Assembly: GCA_041687115.1 (NCBI GenBank)
Contig: JAWLCP010000004.1
Coordinates: 1-64,000, forward strand
Source of the DNA: SKLM01 sp041687115
GTDB lineage: Bacteria > Chloroflexota > Anaerolineae > B4-G1
Length of the DNA stretch: 64,000 bases
Reading direction: 5' to 3'
Of the stretch, positions 1 through 9,900 are shown piece after piece. How positions within the stretch are numbered: position 1 is the stretch's first letter; the number at the start of each line of letters is the position of its first letter. The notes under the pieces are model-generated. The model saw only the letters and a list, made by a program, of their open reading frames with translations, made no database searches and was not told the origin of the DNA. A program made the translations under genes and the position numbers.

Positions 1-1
1 G

Positions 2-190
2 CTGCCCCAGGTGGTGGACTACGCCCGGAGGCACGATCTGGAGGTGGTGAGTCTGTGCACGCTGGGGCCGAGTCTGGAGGACGTCTTCCTGGAGATCACG
101 GGCCAGGAGATCGGCGCGGTGCGCCACGAGACGGGAGAACCGGAGGGCAGGAAGCGAGGAGCCAGAGGCAAGGGGGGAGGGCAACGATGA
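2..190 (+). CDS. ABC transporter ATP-binding protein, C-terminal end (partial)
   Basis: This is the last 62 codons of a gene whose start lies outside the window. The frame reads a short beta/alpha region with the PSLEDVFLEITG motif that closes many ATPases of ABC-2 type exporters (the CcmA/NatA-like family), then a basic, glycine-rich tail. Walker motifs are not in the window, so the family call rests on this C-terminal motif and on the neighbour. The stop codon overlaps the start of the following permease gene as ATGA, which implies translational coupling of the two subunits. Substrate cannot be told from the sequence. Confidence 0.8.
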   Translation: MPQVVDYARRHDLEVVSLCTLGPSLEDVFLEITGQEIGAVRHETGEPEGRKRGARGKGGGQR

Positions 191-951
191 GGGACAGAAT
201 CGTCAGGCGGGTAATGGACGAGGTGAGCCAGGCGTGGACGGTGGCGGTCAAGGACATCAAGGTATACTACCTCAAGCCGGGCATGATCATGTTTGGCTTG
301 ATGATGCCGTTCTTCATGTTCTTCTCCTTTTCGGTCAAGCGGGAGATGGCGGCGGCGCAGGGGGTGGCCCGCCTTCTGGCGCTGACGACGTTCTTTACGG
401 CTGCGTCGACCGGGCCGTTCATCATCCCCTTGGAGCGGCGGCTGGGCACCTACGACCGGCTGCTGGCGGCGCCGATGTCCCTGCTCTCACTGCTGCTGGG
501 CAAGATTGCGGTGGGGGCCTTCTTCGCCATCGCTGTCTCCGTGGTGGCGCTGATCGCGGGGGTGGCGTTGTTTGGGGCCCGGGTGGTGTCGCCGGGGTTC
601 CTGCTCGCCGGGGTCATTCTCAGTTCATTCTCCTTCTCCACGCTGGGGCTGATCTTCGGCTCCATCCCCACCCGCAACCCCGGGGACGTGCAGATGCCCA
701 GCACGCTGCTGCGCTGGGGCTTGCTGTTTATCAGCGGCGTCTTCGTCCCGTTGGCCGAGATGGGGGTGGTGGCGCGGGCTCTGGCGTATCTGTCGCCGTT
801 GACGTACGCGCAGGATCTGATGAACCACGCGGTGTTGAACGCGGGGCTGCTCAATCCGTGGTTGGACCTGGCTGTGCTGGCTGTGGGTGGCGTGCTGTTC
901 CTGGTGCCGTCGATCCTCATGCACCGTCGGAGCCGTCGTCTGGGATATTGA
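187..951 (+). CDS. ABC-2 type transporter permease
   Basis: A 254-aa membrane protein. After a cytoplasmic N-terminus and an amphipathic segment there are about six hydrophobic helices, with the order and spacing of ABC-2 permeases; the stretch around 'SPLTYAQDLMNHAV' matches the conserved region before the last helix in the drug/polysaccharide exporter family. I chose the ATG at 187 because it overlaps the ATPase stop (ATGA); the frame is open further upstream but that part lies inside the ATPase gene. It should form the membrane channel of an exporter with the preceding ATPase. The gene ends 76 bases before the convergent stop of the kinase gene; no hairpin terminator is visible between them. 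Confidence 0.9.
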   Translation: MRDRIVRRVMDEVSQAWTVAVKDIKVYYLKPGMIMFGLMMPFFMFFSFSVKREMAAAQGVARLLALTTFFTAASTGPFIIPLERRLGTYDRLLAAPMSLLSLLLGKIAVGAFFAIAVSVVALIAGVALFGARVVSPGFLLAGVILSSFSFSTLGLIFGSIPTRNPGDVQMPSTLLRWGLLFISGVFVPLAEMGVVARALAYLSPLTYAQDLMNHAVLNAGLLNPWLDLAVLAVGGVLFLVPSILMHRRSRRLGY

Positions 952-1027
952 TGGCGCCGGAGTGACAGGGCACTATTGCGTCGTGACATTTCGTCCTCGT
1001 TGATGGGAGCGATAGGGAGCTCGGTGC

Positions 1028-4000
1028 TCAGTCGTCGCCCTTGATCCATCTAACGTGGACCCTGGTCCCCTCACCGACCGCGCTGTCGACAGTGAGCTGG
1101 GCTCCGATGTCCTTCGCCCGCTCGCGCATGATTCCCAGCCCGAGGCTGTCGGGTGGTAGAGCGTCGACGTCGAAGCCGATGCCATCATCGACGATCTCCA
1201 GCTCCACGTCCTCCGCGTAGCTCAGCTGCACGGCGGCCCGAGTGGCCCCGGCGTGCTTGGCCACGTTGTTGAGCGACTCCTGAGCGATGCGGTAGAGGGC
1301 CACCTTGACGTCCACCGGCAGCGGAGAATGACCGATGATGCGGACGTCGACCGGGACGCGGGCGCGGCCTGTGATCGACTCCGCCAGCTGGCGGAGCAGT
1401 TCGCGCATCTCCGCGTCGGTGAGCGCGGATGGGCGGAGCTCGAGCAGCAGCGTACGCATCTCGGCGAGAGCGCCGCGGGTGAGCTCTCGCAGCTCCTGGA
1501 GCCGTTGCGCGCCTTGCTCAGGGTCTCTCTCCCAGATCTTGGGCAGCACGTCTGCGATCAGGCTGGCGGAGAAGAGCGTCTGGGTCACCGCGTCGTGGAG
1601 GTCGCGGGCCAGACGGCTCCTTTCGGCGGCCACGGCGCTCTTCTCGGCGTGAACGCGCAGCCGGGCGTTCTCTATGGCCAGAGCCGCTTGATCGGCAAGC
1701 GTGGTGGCCAGGTCGATCTCCTCGGTGGAGAAGTCGTGCCTCCGGTGGTAGAAAAGGGACAGGGCGCCGTAGACTTCATCCTGAACCACGATGGGAACGG
1801 CAAGATACGATCGGAAGGTTCCGCCGACGATGGTGGCCCAGGACCGCACGCTCGGATCGGTCAGCAGCTGCTCGCCAGTAGGATCGTTCAGCCGGGCCTG
1901 GACGTCCACTGCGGCAAACGGCTGGCGGTTCAAGGTGGCCCGGTTCGGCTCCGTGTCAATGAGGGGCAGCGGCCCAATGTGGATGAATCCATCTGGCATG
2001 CCGCAGGCCGCCTCAATCTCGATCAGCTCGTCATCGAGGGCGAGGTGGTAGACGACCCCGGCCTGAGCGTGCAGGAGCCGGCAGGCCTGCGCGACGATGG
2101 TGTTCAACACCTCGCTCAGGGGACGATCGGTGTTGAGGATGGCCAGAACCTCTCGCAAACCCTCGGCCACCCGGCGTCGTCGCTCGCTCTCCTCGAGCCG
2201 CTCCTGTTCGGCTTCGTATAGCCGCGCGTTCTCCATCGCCGTGGCGGCCTGGGCAGCGAAGGCCTGGGCCAACTCGGCCTGCTCCAGCGTGTAGTAGTGG
2301 GGCTCGCGGTGGTCGAGGGCCAGCATACCGAGCAGCCTGTCTTTGACGATCAACGGTACGCCCATCCAGGAGCGGATGTAGCCATAGGTTGTGTCCAGTT
2401 CGTCGCCCGCCGTCTCCCGGAACGCCTTCGCCAGGTGGCTATCGCCGCGCACGTCCGGAATCAGGACGGGCTGCCTGCGCTCTATGACGGCCCGATTGGC
2501 GCCGGCGTCCTCGACGTGGAAGCAGATCTCCAGCGCCTCGGCCTGTGGAATCGGGCCGCGATAGGCGAGCAGTCTCAACTGCTCGTCCTCCAGGACCATC
2601 ACCGACGCGGCGTCGTAGTCGACGACGGATCTTAACTGGTCGAGAATCAGTCCCAGGAGCGGCTCCAGCTCCAGGGTGGAGGCCACGTTGTGGGAGACCT
2701 CGAGCAGCGTGGAGAGCTCGTGCGTCCGTTCCGCAACGCGTTGCTCCAGATTGTGCTGCGCGGCGACCCGGTCGGTGATGTCGGTGACGAAGCCCTCCAG
2801 AGCCTCCAGGTCCCCCTCCGACGAGTAGACCCCCCGCCCGCGTTCCCATACCCACCGCTCGCCGCGGGGCGTGACGAGGCGATACGTGATCTCGAACGGG
2901 CGGCCGTCCGCCAGGGCGGCCTGTATGGCTTCCCAGACCTCCTCTCGGTCGTCCGGATGGATCAGATCGCCGTATGTGACGGTCTGGCCGCCGGTCAGGT
3001 CTTCTGGGTGGTAGCCGGCGAGATCCAGGCTGCCCTCGCTGACGAACTCCATGGTGCGGTCCCGATCGTTTCGAGCCCGGTAGGCCATGCCGGGAAGGTT
3101 GCTGATCAACGTGGACAGCATGCGCTCGCTCTCGTGGAGCGCCTCGTGCGCCCGCTTCTGCTCGATGGCTACGCCGACGAGATGTGCGCCGACCTCGATT
3201 GTGCGGAGCTCGGCGTCGGTGGGTGCGCGAGGATGGCAGTAGTACATGGCGAACGTCCCAACCACGTCTCCTTCGGGCGAGAACACGGGTTCAGACCAGC
3301 AGGCGCGCAACCCGTAATCGAGGGCCAACTCGCGGAGGCCCTCCCACCGCGGATCCTCGGCAATATCCTCCACGATCACGCGCTCACCGAGGTAGGAAGC
3401 CGTGCCGCAGGAACCCACCCTGGGACCGATCTTGAGACCCTCAATGGACGCCACGTACTCCTCGGGCAGGCTGACGGCGGCACCACGGTGGAGGTGCCCC
3501 TGTTCGTCCAGCAGGAGGACGAGCCCCTGCATCCCGGGCCACTGCTCCTCGATGATGGATACCAGCGTGTGGAGCGTCTCGGAGAAGCCTCCGCCGGTCG
3601 CGAGCAACTCCAGGAACTGTCGCTGACCGTCCTGGATCGCCTGGGCCCGCTTCCGTTCCAGCGCGTTGACGAGGATGGCGGCGAGCATCTTGAGCAGCTT
3701 GATGCTTTCATCGGACCAGGCCCTCTCGTCGCGCACGGCATCGAACCCCACCAGTCCGAGGGTTTCCCCTTGATACTGCATCGGCACGGCCACCAGGGAT
3801 TGGATGTCCTGCGCCTGGAATGCGTCCCGTTCCGGGCTCGCCTCGGGGGGGAGGTCGGCAAGGGAAGGGATGTGGAGGACCTCTCCCTGCATCAGTATCT
3901 GGTTCGACCAAGCGAGGGCGTCCACCGGCACGTTCTTCATCCGCTCGATTTGAGGGTCGATGCCTGGAGCACACCACTCATGGGTGTTGTGCATCGTGCG

Positions 4001-5092
4001 CTTGTCTCCGGAGAAGAGGAAGACGTAGCTTCGATCTACGTCCATGAACTCCCCCACGGCCTGCAGCGCCTCGGTGACAGCCTCGTCGATCTCCTCTGGT
4101 GCCCGGTTTATGAAGTCCGCCGAGATGGTAGAAAGGAGATTCTCGAACGCCACGCGGCGACGCAGCTCGGCGGTCCGATGCTCCACCTGCTGCTCGAGTC
4201 GGTCGTGGGCCTCGCGCAGCTGCCGCTCGGCCTGTCGCTGCTCTGTGACGTCGATGCCCGTGGCGATGACGTATTCGACGGCACCATCGTCGTCCAGGAG
4301 GGCGGTGTTCGACCAGCTGATCAATCGCCGCTCTCCGCCTCTCGTGAGCCAGTAGTTCTCGTGAGCCTTCGGGAACTGGCCTCGTTTGAGATCGTGGAAC
4401 ACAGCGCTGACCGAGTCGGTCTCTTCCTCCACAACGAACAGATCCCAGAAGCGCTTACCCTTGACCTCTTCAGCGGTCCAGCCCGTCGTCTCCTCGCACG
4501 CGTGGTTGAAGCCGACGATCCGCCTTTCCCGGTCCACGACCACCACCAGCGCGCCGGCCGTATCCAGGACGGCAGAAGTGAAGTTCCGCTCCCGCTCCAA
4601 CGCCTCGTTCGCGCGGCGAAGCTCGGCCGTCCGCTGGCTCACCATCTCCTCGAGCCGGTCGCGATGGCGTTCGAGCTCCCGCTTCGCCTGCACCCGCTCC
4701 GTGGCGTCGATAGTCACGTTGAGGATACCAGTTACCCCGCCGGCATCGCTGATAGGGGCCAGCACCACGTCCCAATATGAGACGTTGTCGCCGGTCTCCA
4801 GACGGAGCGCTTCCTGCTCGATCGTCTCTCCCCTCAGAACGCGTTCAAACAGAGGGTGGGCGACCGACTCAGCGCCGGGCGCCAGATCGGCGTAGCGTGT
4901 TCCGGGCACCGCTGGCTTGGCCGAAGGAGGCCCATGGCGATCGATGAACTCGGCCCAGGTTGGGTTGCAGCGCCTTAGCCGATAGTCGCGGTCGAAGATG
5001 GCGATGCCCATGGGCATGCGATCAAAGAGGGTGGTGAGGAGGCTCAGTCGTTCTCCCAGCAGCGGGTCACGATTCTCGGGGTTTGTCGGCAT
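1028..5092 (-). CDS. Multi-PAS/multi-GAF sensor histidine kinase (HisKA_3/NarX type)
   Basis: A 1354-aa soluble kinase with no membrane segment or signal peptide. Rough order: PAS (20-135), coiled coil, PAS (170-295), coiled coil, GAF (320-480), GAF (500-650), PAS (660-790), two more GAF domains (820-980, 1000-1150), then a HisKA_3 dimerisation domain with phospho-acceptor His1166 in LARDLHDAVTQ and an HATPase domain (QESLNNVAKHA N-box, VDDGIGF G1 box). It should sense cytoplasmic or diffusible signals (redox, gas or ligand; no cofactor motif is decisive) and phosphorylate a NarL-type regulator. The start at 5092 is favoured by a purine-rich GGAAGGATGGA upstream; the frame extends 52 codons further into the divergent promoter region, which I reject. 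It is transcribed divergently from the regulator at 5247, its likely partner. Confidence 0.92.
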   Translation of the reverse strand: MPTNPENRDPLLGERLSLLTTLFDRMPMGIAIFDRDYRLRRCNPTWAEFIDRHGPPSAKPAVPGTRYADLAPGAESVAHPLFERVLRGETIEQEALRLETGDNVSYWDVVLAPISDAGGVTGILNVTIDATERVQAKRELERHRDRLEEMVSQRTAELRRANEALERERNFTSAVLDTAGALVVVVDRERRIVGFNHACEETTGWTAEEVKGKRFWDLFVVEEETDSVSAVFHDLKRGQFPKAHENYWLTRGGERRLISWSNTALLDDDGAVEYVIATGIDVTEQRQAERQLREAHDRLEQQVEHRTAELRRRVAFENLLSTISADFINRAPEEIDEAVTEALQAVGEFMDVDRSYVFLFSGDKRTMHNTHEWCAPGIDPQIERMKNVPVDALAWSNQILMQGEVLHIPSLADLPPEASPERDAFQAQDIQSLVAVPMQYQGETLGLVGFDAVRDERAWSDESIKLLKMLAAILVNALERKRAQAIQDGQRQFLELLATGGGFSETLHTLVSIIEEQWPGMQGLVLLLDEQGHLHRGAAVSLPEEYVASIEGLKIGPRVGSCGTASYLGERVIVEDIAEDPRWEGLRELALDYGLRACWSEPVFSPEGDVVGTFAMYYCHPRAPTDAELRTIEVGAHLVGVAIEQKRAHEALHESERMLSTLISNLPGMAYRARNDRDRTMEFVSEGSLDLAGYHPEDLTGGQTVTYGDLIHPDDREEVWEAIQAALADGRPFEITYRLVTPRGERWVWERGRGVYSSEGDLEALEGFVTDITDRVAAQHNLEQRVAERTHELSTLLEVSHNVASTLELEPLLGLILDQLRSVVDYDAASVMVLEDEQLRLLAYRGPIPQAEALEICFHVEDAGANRAVIERRQPVLIPDVRGDSHLAKAFRETAGDELDTTYGYIRSWMGVPLIVKDRLLGMLALDHREPHYYTLEQAELAQAFAAQAATAMENARLYEAEQERLEESERRRRVAEGLREVLAILNTDRPLSEVLNTIVAQACRLLHAQAGVVYHLALDDELIEIEAACGMPDGFIHIGPLPLIDTEPNRATLNRQPFAAVDVQARLNDPTGEQLLTDPSVRSWATIVGGTFRSYLAVPIVVQDEVYGALSLFYHRRHDFSTEEIDLATTLADQAALAIENARLRVHAEKSAVAAERSRLARDLHDAVTQTLFSASLIADVLPKIWERDPEQGAQRLQELRELTRGALAEMRTLLLELRPSALTDAEMRELLRQLAESITGRARVPVDVRIIGHSPLPVDVKVALYRIAQESLNNVAKHAGATRAAVQLSYAEDVELEIVDDGIGFDVDALPPDSLGLGIMRERAKDIGAQLTVDSAVGEGTRVHVRWIKGDD

Positions 5093-5132
5093 GCTTGCGT
5101 TCCATCCTTCCAGTCCCCACCGTGGGGTGTCT

Positions 5133-5160
5133 TGCTTCTTCGCACCGAAGGAGTATACTA
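5133..5160 (+). promoter_or_regulatory. Predicted sigma70-type promoter for the NarL regulator gene
   Basis: TTGCTT (5133-5138), a 16-bp spacer and TATACT (5155-5160) lie about 87 bases before the regulator start. The -10 region sits in a palindromic AGTATACTATA, so a minus-strand -10 (TATAGT) for the divergent kinase overlaps it. The overlap suggests the two genes are controlled from one site. Confidence 0.6.
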
Positions 5161-5246
5161 TAGCACATCTTGTGGGATTTTGCATTGACGGCCGTGAGAT
5201 TGCCCGGTGGGTCTGTCTGCGCCGTAGTCGAAGAAGGAGAGGGATC

Positions 5247-5888
5247 ATGGATCAGACGGATATGATTAACGTCTTGTTGGTCGACGACCACGCTGTGGTG
5301 CGCAGCGGTCTGGGGGCCTTCCTGATGGCGTTTGACGACCTGGAGCTGATCGCGGAGGCGAGGAGTGGGGAAGAGGCCGTGGCGCTGTGCAACCGCTTTC
5401 ATCCCAACGTGGTGCTGATGGACCTCAAGATGCCGGGGATGGGTGGAGTCGAAGCGACGCGCAGAATTCGGGAGCACTGGCCAGAGATCCAGGTTGTGGC
5501 TCTAACCAGCTTCAAGGACAACGAGCTGGTGCACAGCGCCATGGAGGCCGGTGCGATCGGCTACTTGCTGAAGAACGTCTCCGCCGATGACCTGGCCGAG
5601 GCTATCCGGGCTGCCCACGTGGGTCGACCGACGCTGGCACCCGAGGCGGCGCAGGCCTTGATTGAGTCGACCAGGCACGCACCCCAGATTGGCTTCGACC
5701 TGACCGATCGGGAGCGTGAGGTGCTGTCGTTGATGGTCGAGGGGATGAGCAACCCGGAGATCGCAGAAGAGCTCATGGTCAGCCGATCCACGGTGAAGTT
5801 TCACGTCAGCAACATTCTCTCCAAGCTGGGGGCCGACAGCCGCACAGAGGCCGTGGCCCTCGCCCTCCAGCACGACTTGATCTCCTGA
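5247..5888 (+). CDS. NarL/FixJ-family response regulator (REC-LuxR HTH)
   Basis: A 213-aa DNA-binding regulator. The receiver domain (6-122) has the acidic pocket LVDDH, phospho-acceptor Asp59 in LMDLKMPG, and the conserved Thr/Lys positions (ALTS, LLKN). The LuxR-type helix-turn-helix (148-210) contains LTDREREVLSLMVEGMSN and the recognition helix region VSRSTVKFHVSNIL. ATG 5247 has a strong AAGGAGAGGG ribosome binding site. It is divergent from the 1354-aa kinase with a shared 150-bp promoter region, so the two probably form one two-component system. Target genes are unknown. Confidence 0.93.
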   Translation: MDQTDMINVLLVDDHAVVRSGLGAFLMAFDDLELIAEARSGEEAVALCNRFHPNVVLMDLKMPGMGGVEATRRIREHWPEIQVVALTSFKDNELVHSAMEAGAIGYLLKNVSADDLAEAIRAAHVGRPTLAPEAAQALIESTRHAPQIGFDLTDREREVLSLMVEGMSNPEIAEELMVSRSTVKFHVSNILSKLGADSRTEAVALALQHDLIS

Positions 5889-5971
5889 GGGCGGTGCGGA
5901 TGACGCGAGGATCCGCCCCGCGAGCCGAAGGACCCTCGTGAGCTCCCGAGCCCCTTGCACCTTCTTCCAGG

Positions 5972-6004
5972 CCCCGACGTCCATCGAAGGCGGGGATTTT
6001 TTTC
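5972..6004 (+). terminator. Probable intrinsic terminator after the NarL regulator
   Basis: A short GC arm (CCCCG, from 5972) can pair with CGGGG (5991-5995) and is followed by a run of seven T (5997-6003, after one A). The stem is short with a long loop, so the assignment rests mainly on the T-run and on the position 84 bases after the stop. Confidence 0.5.
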
Positions 6005-6023
6005 GTGCGTCGGGTGGCGGCTA

Positions 6024-6041
6024 CCTGGTCAGGTGACCAGG
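6024..6041. promoter_or_regulatory. Perfect dyad CCTGGTCA-gg-TGACCAGG, possible operator
   Basis: An 8-bp perfect inverted repeat with a 2-bp centre lies 113 bases before the single-domain receiver gene. There is no T-run after it, so it is more like a protein-binding site than a terminator. Which regulator would bind it is not known. Confidence 0.35.
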
Positions 6042-6153
6042 GCGAAGACTGATCGATGGGACGGTGCGCGAGCGGACCGGGTGTGTTAGACTAACTGGCG
6101 ACAAGGAGAGTGTCAGGTGGAGGGAGAGGGCGTGTGGTTACGAGGTGAGGGTA

Positions 6154-6555
6154 ATGCGTGTCTTGGTGGCTGATGATCATCCGAAGGTCCGCTCCGCAAT
6201 TCGGCTGCTGCTGGAGCAGGATGCGGATATTCGGGTGTTGGGCGAGGCTGTGGATGCGATGGGCCTCCTCGATTGGGTAGGTGCGGCGTGCCCTGACGTG
6301 GTGCTGCTCGACTGGGAGCTCCCAGGACGCGACATTGGGGAATTGGTTGCTTCCATTCGGCAGCATTGCCCTCGGGTGGACGTGATTGCCATGAGCGGAC
6401 GGCCGGAGGCGCAGCGAGCGGCGGTGGTCGCGGGGGCCGATGCGTTCGTCAGCAAGGGCGATCCACCGGAGCGGTTGCTGGAGACAGTCAGGAATTGCAG
6501 AGGCACGACCAGCGACGAGGGATCCAGGGAGGTGCAAGACTCCGGGGTGTCGTGA
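6154..6555 (+). CDS. Single-domain response regulator (receiver only)
   Basis: A 133-aa protein with one receiver domain: acidic pair in VADDH, phospho-acceptor Asp53 in LLDWELPG, the switch Ser in AMSGR and the conserved Lys in FVSKGD. After residue 115 only a short polar tail follows, with no DNA-binding or enzymatic domain. Such stand-alone receivers act as phosphate sinks or bind a protein partner; which one applies here cannot be told. The ATG at 6154 follows GAGGTGAGGG. It sits between two kinase systems and is a paralogue of the receiver at 36971. Confidence 0.85.
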   Translation: MRVLVADDHPKVRSAIRLLLEQDADIRVLGEAVDAMGLLDWVGAACPDVVLLDWELPGRDIGELVASIRQHCPRVDVIAMSGRPEAQRAAVVAGADAFVSKGDPPERLLETVRNCRGTTSDEGSREVQDSGVS

Positions 6556-6602
6556 GGCTGAGGGGCGGGCTCAATTTCCTGGTACGTGCCGGCGGGTGGT
6601 AT

Positions 6603-6620
6603 CGTACCTTCGCAGGTACG
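6603..6620. promoter_or_regulatory. Perfect dyad CGTACCT-tcgc-AGGTACG
   Basis: A 7-bp perfect stem with a TCGC loop lies 48 bases after the receiver stop. No T-run follows. It could be an operator for the downstream kinase gene or a hairpin stabilising the receiver mRNA 3' end. Confidence 0.35.
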
Positions 6621-6788
6621 CCCTGCATAGCGACCGGACCTCTTTGGCGGAGCCTTGGTTGTGCGAGCGTACTGTGGTCTGCAACAGCTTCCTCCGCCCT
6701 GAGCGCAATGGGGAGGATTACCACGACATCGATCTTCATCTGCAATGCGCTTGGTCCGTCTGGCGCGGGAAGGCGGATCACTGCATAC

Positions 6789-6817
6789 TTGTCTTGCTCT
6801 CGACTGGGGTTTATAAT
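6789..6817 (+). promoter_or_regulatory. Predicted promoter of the propeller-kinase operon
   Basis: TTGTCT (6789-6794), a 17-bp spacer and a perfect TATAAT (6812-6817). It lies about 177 bases before the chosen start of the kinase, which leaves a long leader. Confidence 0.65.
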
Positions 6818-6994
6818 GCTTGATGTACGCTCATCGATCGCTGGGTAGCCCGGGCGCATCCTCCTCACCTTCTCGAGAACGAGCCAGCCAGAAGAGCGTT
6901 GAACCATCTTGTCCTGCCCAAGCTCTGGGTAGAGACATGGATGGCGATTTTCGGCCAGACGGCCTGGGGAATCGACTGCCGGGGGATGGGCTCG

Positions 6995-9900
6995 ATGCGA
7001 CGCGCACCATCGCTGTGCCTCATCTTAGGGATGCTGATCGGGATCATCCCATTGACCGGGATTTCCTGTGGATGTGCGCGGGCTAGTTCGGCTGGAGCCA
7101 TCGTACCATCGCTGCCCGGCGAGTCCAATCGTGGATCTTCCCAGCTATTGGGGAGTAGCCCCGCGCCGGTCGCATCTCAGCACCTCACATTCAGGCGTCT
7201 CACCCTCGAGGACGGCCTGTCCCAAAGCTCGATCTACTGCATCGTGCAGGACGGGCAGGGGTTCATGTGGTTCGGAACCGAGGACGGGCTCAACCGCTAC
7301 GACGGCTACGACATAAAGGTCTACCGGCACGATCCGGACAACCCCCACAGCTTGAGCAGCAACACCATCCTGGGCTGCGAGCGTGACCAGCGCGACGTGG
7401 TGTGGATCGTCACGGGGGACGGCACGCTCCACCGGTATGAGCCAGAGACGGGGCGCTTCATCCGCTATAGCCTGGCACTGGAGGACCCGTTCCAGCAACT
7501 GGGTGGCGCGATCACCACGCTTCACGGCGACGTGCAGGGACGATTGTGGGTCGGGACGTACGGCGACGGGCTGGTGCGCTACGATCCGGAGGAGGACGCC
7601 TTTTCGGCCTATCGGCACGACCCTACCGACCCCACAAGCCTGAGCCACCGGGTGGTCTGGCGGATCCATGAGGACCGAGAGGGTGTCATCTGGGTGGGCA
7701 CAGAGGGCGGTCTGAACCGCTACGACGAGGAGACGGACAGTTTCCTGCGCTACCCGTACCGGGATTTCCCGCCCGGCGGCTACCAGTACGATCCGCCTGT
7801 GCACGACTACGATCCTGCGTTCCAGCCTCACAACCCGGATGCGCTGGGCAGCCCGGCGGTGACCTATCTGGCGGAGGACGATGCCGGTTCGTTGTGGGTG
7901 GGGACGCGATATGGGGGGCTGAATCGGCTCGACATGGGGACCGGACGGTTCACGTCGTACCTCTACGATGCGTCGTTTGAGCCGGAGGACCCGGGCACAT
8001 TCTCCGGCAACTCGGTGCGCGAGCTGCTGGTCGATCACCTGGGCGCCATCTGGGTCAGCTCGGCTCACTGGAACGTGGACGAGACCCGCACCTACGCACG
8101 CCTGGGGTTGGAACGGTTCGACCCGGAGACGGGCGACATCGAGCGCTTCGTAGCCGACCCGGAGGACGCCTGCAGCCTTCCGCACGACGCCACGTGGCGC
8201 ATATATGAGGACAGCCGGGGCACGCTCTGGCTCCACACCTTTGCGGGTGGGGTCGAGGTGTACGATCGGACGACCGGGTGCTTCGTGCACTACGGCCACG
8301 ATCCCGATGACGAGGGAACCCTCAGCGGAGATGACATCACCCGGTTCTACGAGGACGAGGCCGGGGGCCTGTGGATCGGGACGACCGTCAGTGGCATGAG
8401 TCTCTACGATCCCACCTGGGCGAAGTTCGCCTCCTACCGTGTGACCGCCCCGGACGGCGAGCGCCTGAGCAACAACTCGATCTGGCGCTTCGGCGTCTCC
8501 CCGGAGAACCTTGACGCTGAGGGGCGGGCACGAGCGCTGTGGGTCTCCACGTTCGCCGGCATCAACTACTGGGATCGTCGTGCCGACACCTTCACGTTCT
8601 ACGAGATCGACCCGAAGCTTCCCGATAACCAGGCTTACGCGATCGTGGAAGACGCTGAGCGGGATGCACTCTGGCTGGCGACGAGCATGGGGCTGGAGCG
8701 GGCGACGCTCCCGGGTGATGTCTCCACAGCGCCGGAGACGCTAGACTTCACGCGCGTTCTGACGCGCTCCAGCGCTGCGATAGGTTATGTGCTGGATCTG
8801 CACCCGGCCGGCGCAGATCAACTGTGGGTGGCACAGTATGGTGTTGGTCTCCACCGCCTCGATCTGACGGCGGAGCAGATCGTTGCGACCTATCGACACG
8901 ACCCGGGTGACGAGGACAGCCTCGGGGACGACCGTGTGAGGGCCATCTTTCCGGCGCGGGATGATGGTCTGTGGCTGGTGACGGCGAGTGGCGTTGACCA
9001 TTTCGACCCGGCGACAGAGGCGTTCACCCATAGCCTGCACGATCCCGATGATCCTCAGAGCGTGGCGGAGCGGGTGCTCTGGCTGTATGAGGATGAGGCG
9101 GGCGCTGTCTGGCTGGGTACAAATGGCGATGGCCTGCAGCGGCTGGATGCGGGGACGGGCCGGGTGATGGTCACGTATGGGGAGGAGGAGGACCTGCCCA
9201 ACAACGTGGTGTACAGCGTCCTGCCGGACGAGGCCGGCCACCTGTGGCTGAGCACCAATCGAGGCCTGGCGAGGTTCGATCCGGTCACTGAGACCTTTCA
9301 GAGCTACACGTCTGCAGATGGTCTGCAGAGTAATGAGTTCAACTACAGGGCGGCCCTCCGCGCACCGGACGATGAACTGCTCCTTGGTGGCGTCAACGGG
9401 ATCAACAGCTTCTATCCCAAGGACGTAGCCCCCAGCGCCTACGTACCACCCATCGTCATCACCGAGATCCAATTGGGCCCGCCCCGGCCGCCGCGTGGAG
9501 CTGGCGGAGGCAGTGGCACGTCCGCAGAGGGTGGGAGCGAGACTGTCCTGGAGACACCGACCCACCTCACCGAAGAGATCGAGCTCTCCTACCAGGATCG
9601 GATCCTATCGTTTGAGTTCGCCGCGTTGCACTATGCTATCCCGGAGCGGAATCAGTACGCGTATCTGATGGACGGGTTCGACAGGGACTGGAACTACGTG
9701 GGCAACCGGCGCTTCGCCACCTACACGAATCTGCCGCCTGGGAGGTATACGTTCCGGGTGAAGGGTTCGAACAGCGACGGTGTTTGGAATGAAGAGGGGA
9801 CTTCATTGAGCGTCACCGTCACGCCGCCATTCTGGGCCACGTGGTGGTTCCGCGGGATCCTCGGTCTGTTGGTGATAGGGGGCGCCGTGACCGGGTACCG

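Larger units (their letters stand above)
6556..6994. other. Intergenic region before the propeller kinase
   Basis: This 439-base stretch holds the dyad at 6603 and a promoter at 6789-6817. The frame of the kinase is open from 6899, but the residues before 6995 look unlike a signal sequence and no start in them has a good ribosome binding site. I see no other gene. Confidence 0.6.

Noticed and set aside
2690..4780. 696-codon plus-strand ORF
   Set aside because: Antisense to the 1354-aa kinase, which has clear PAS/GAF/HisKA motifs; the ORF has no recognisable domain and results from high GC.
6899..6994. TTG 6899 as start of the propeller kinase
   Set aside because: It would put 32 residues before the signal sequence and has no ribosome binding site; ATG 6995 gives a normal basic-hydrophobic leader.
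7145..8299. 384-codon minus-strand ORF
   Set aside because: Antisense to the propeller repeats of the kinase at 6995; the valine/arginine-rich translation has no family features.
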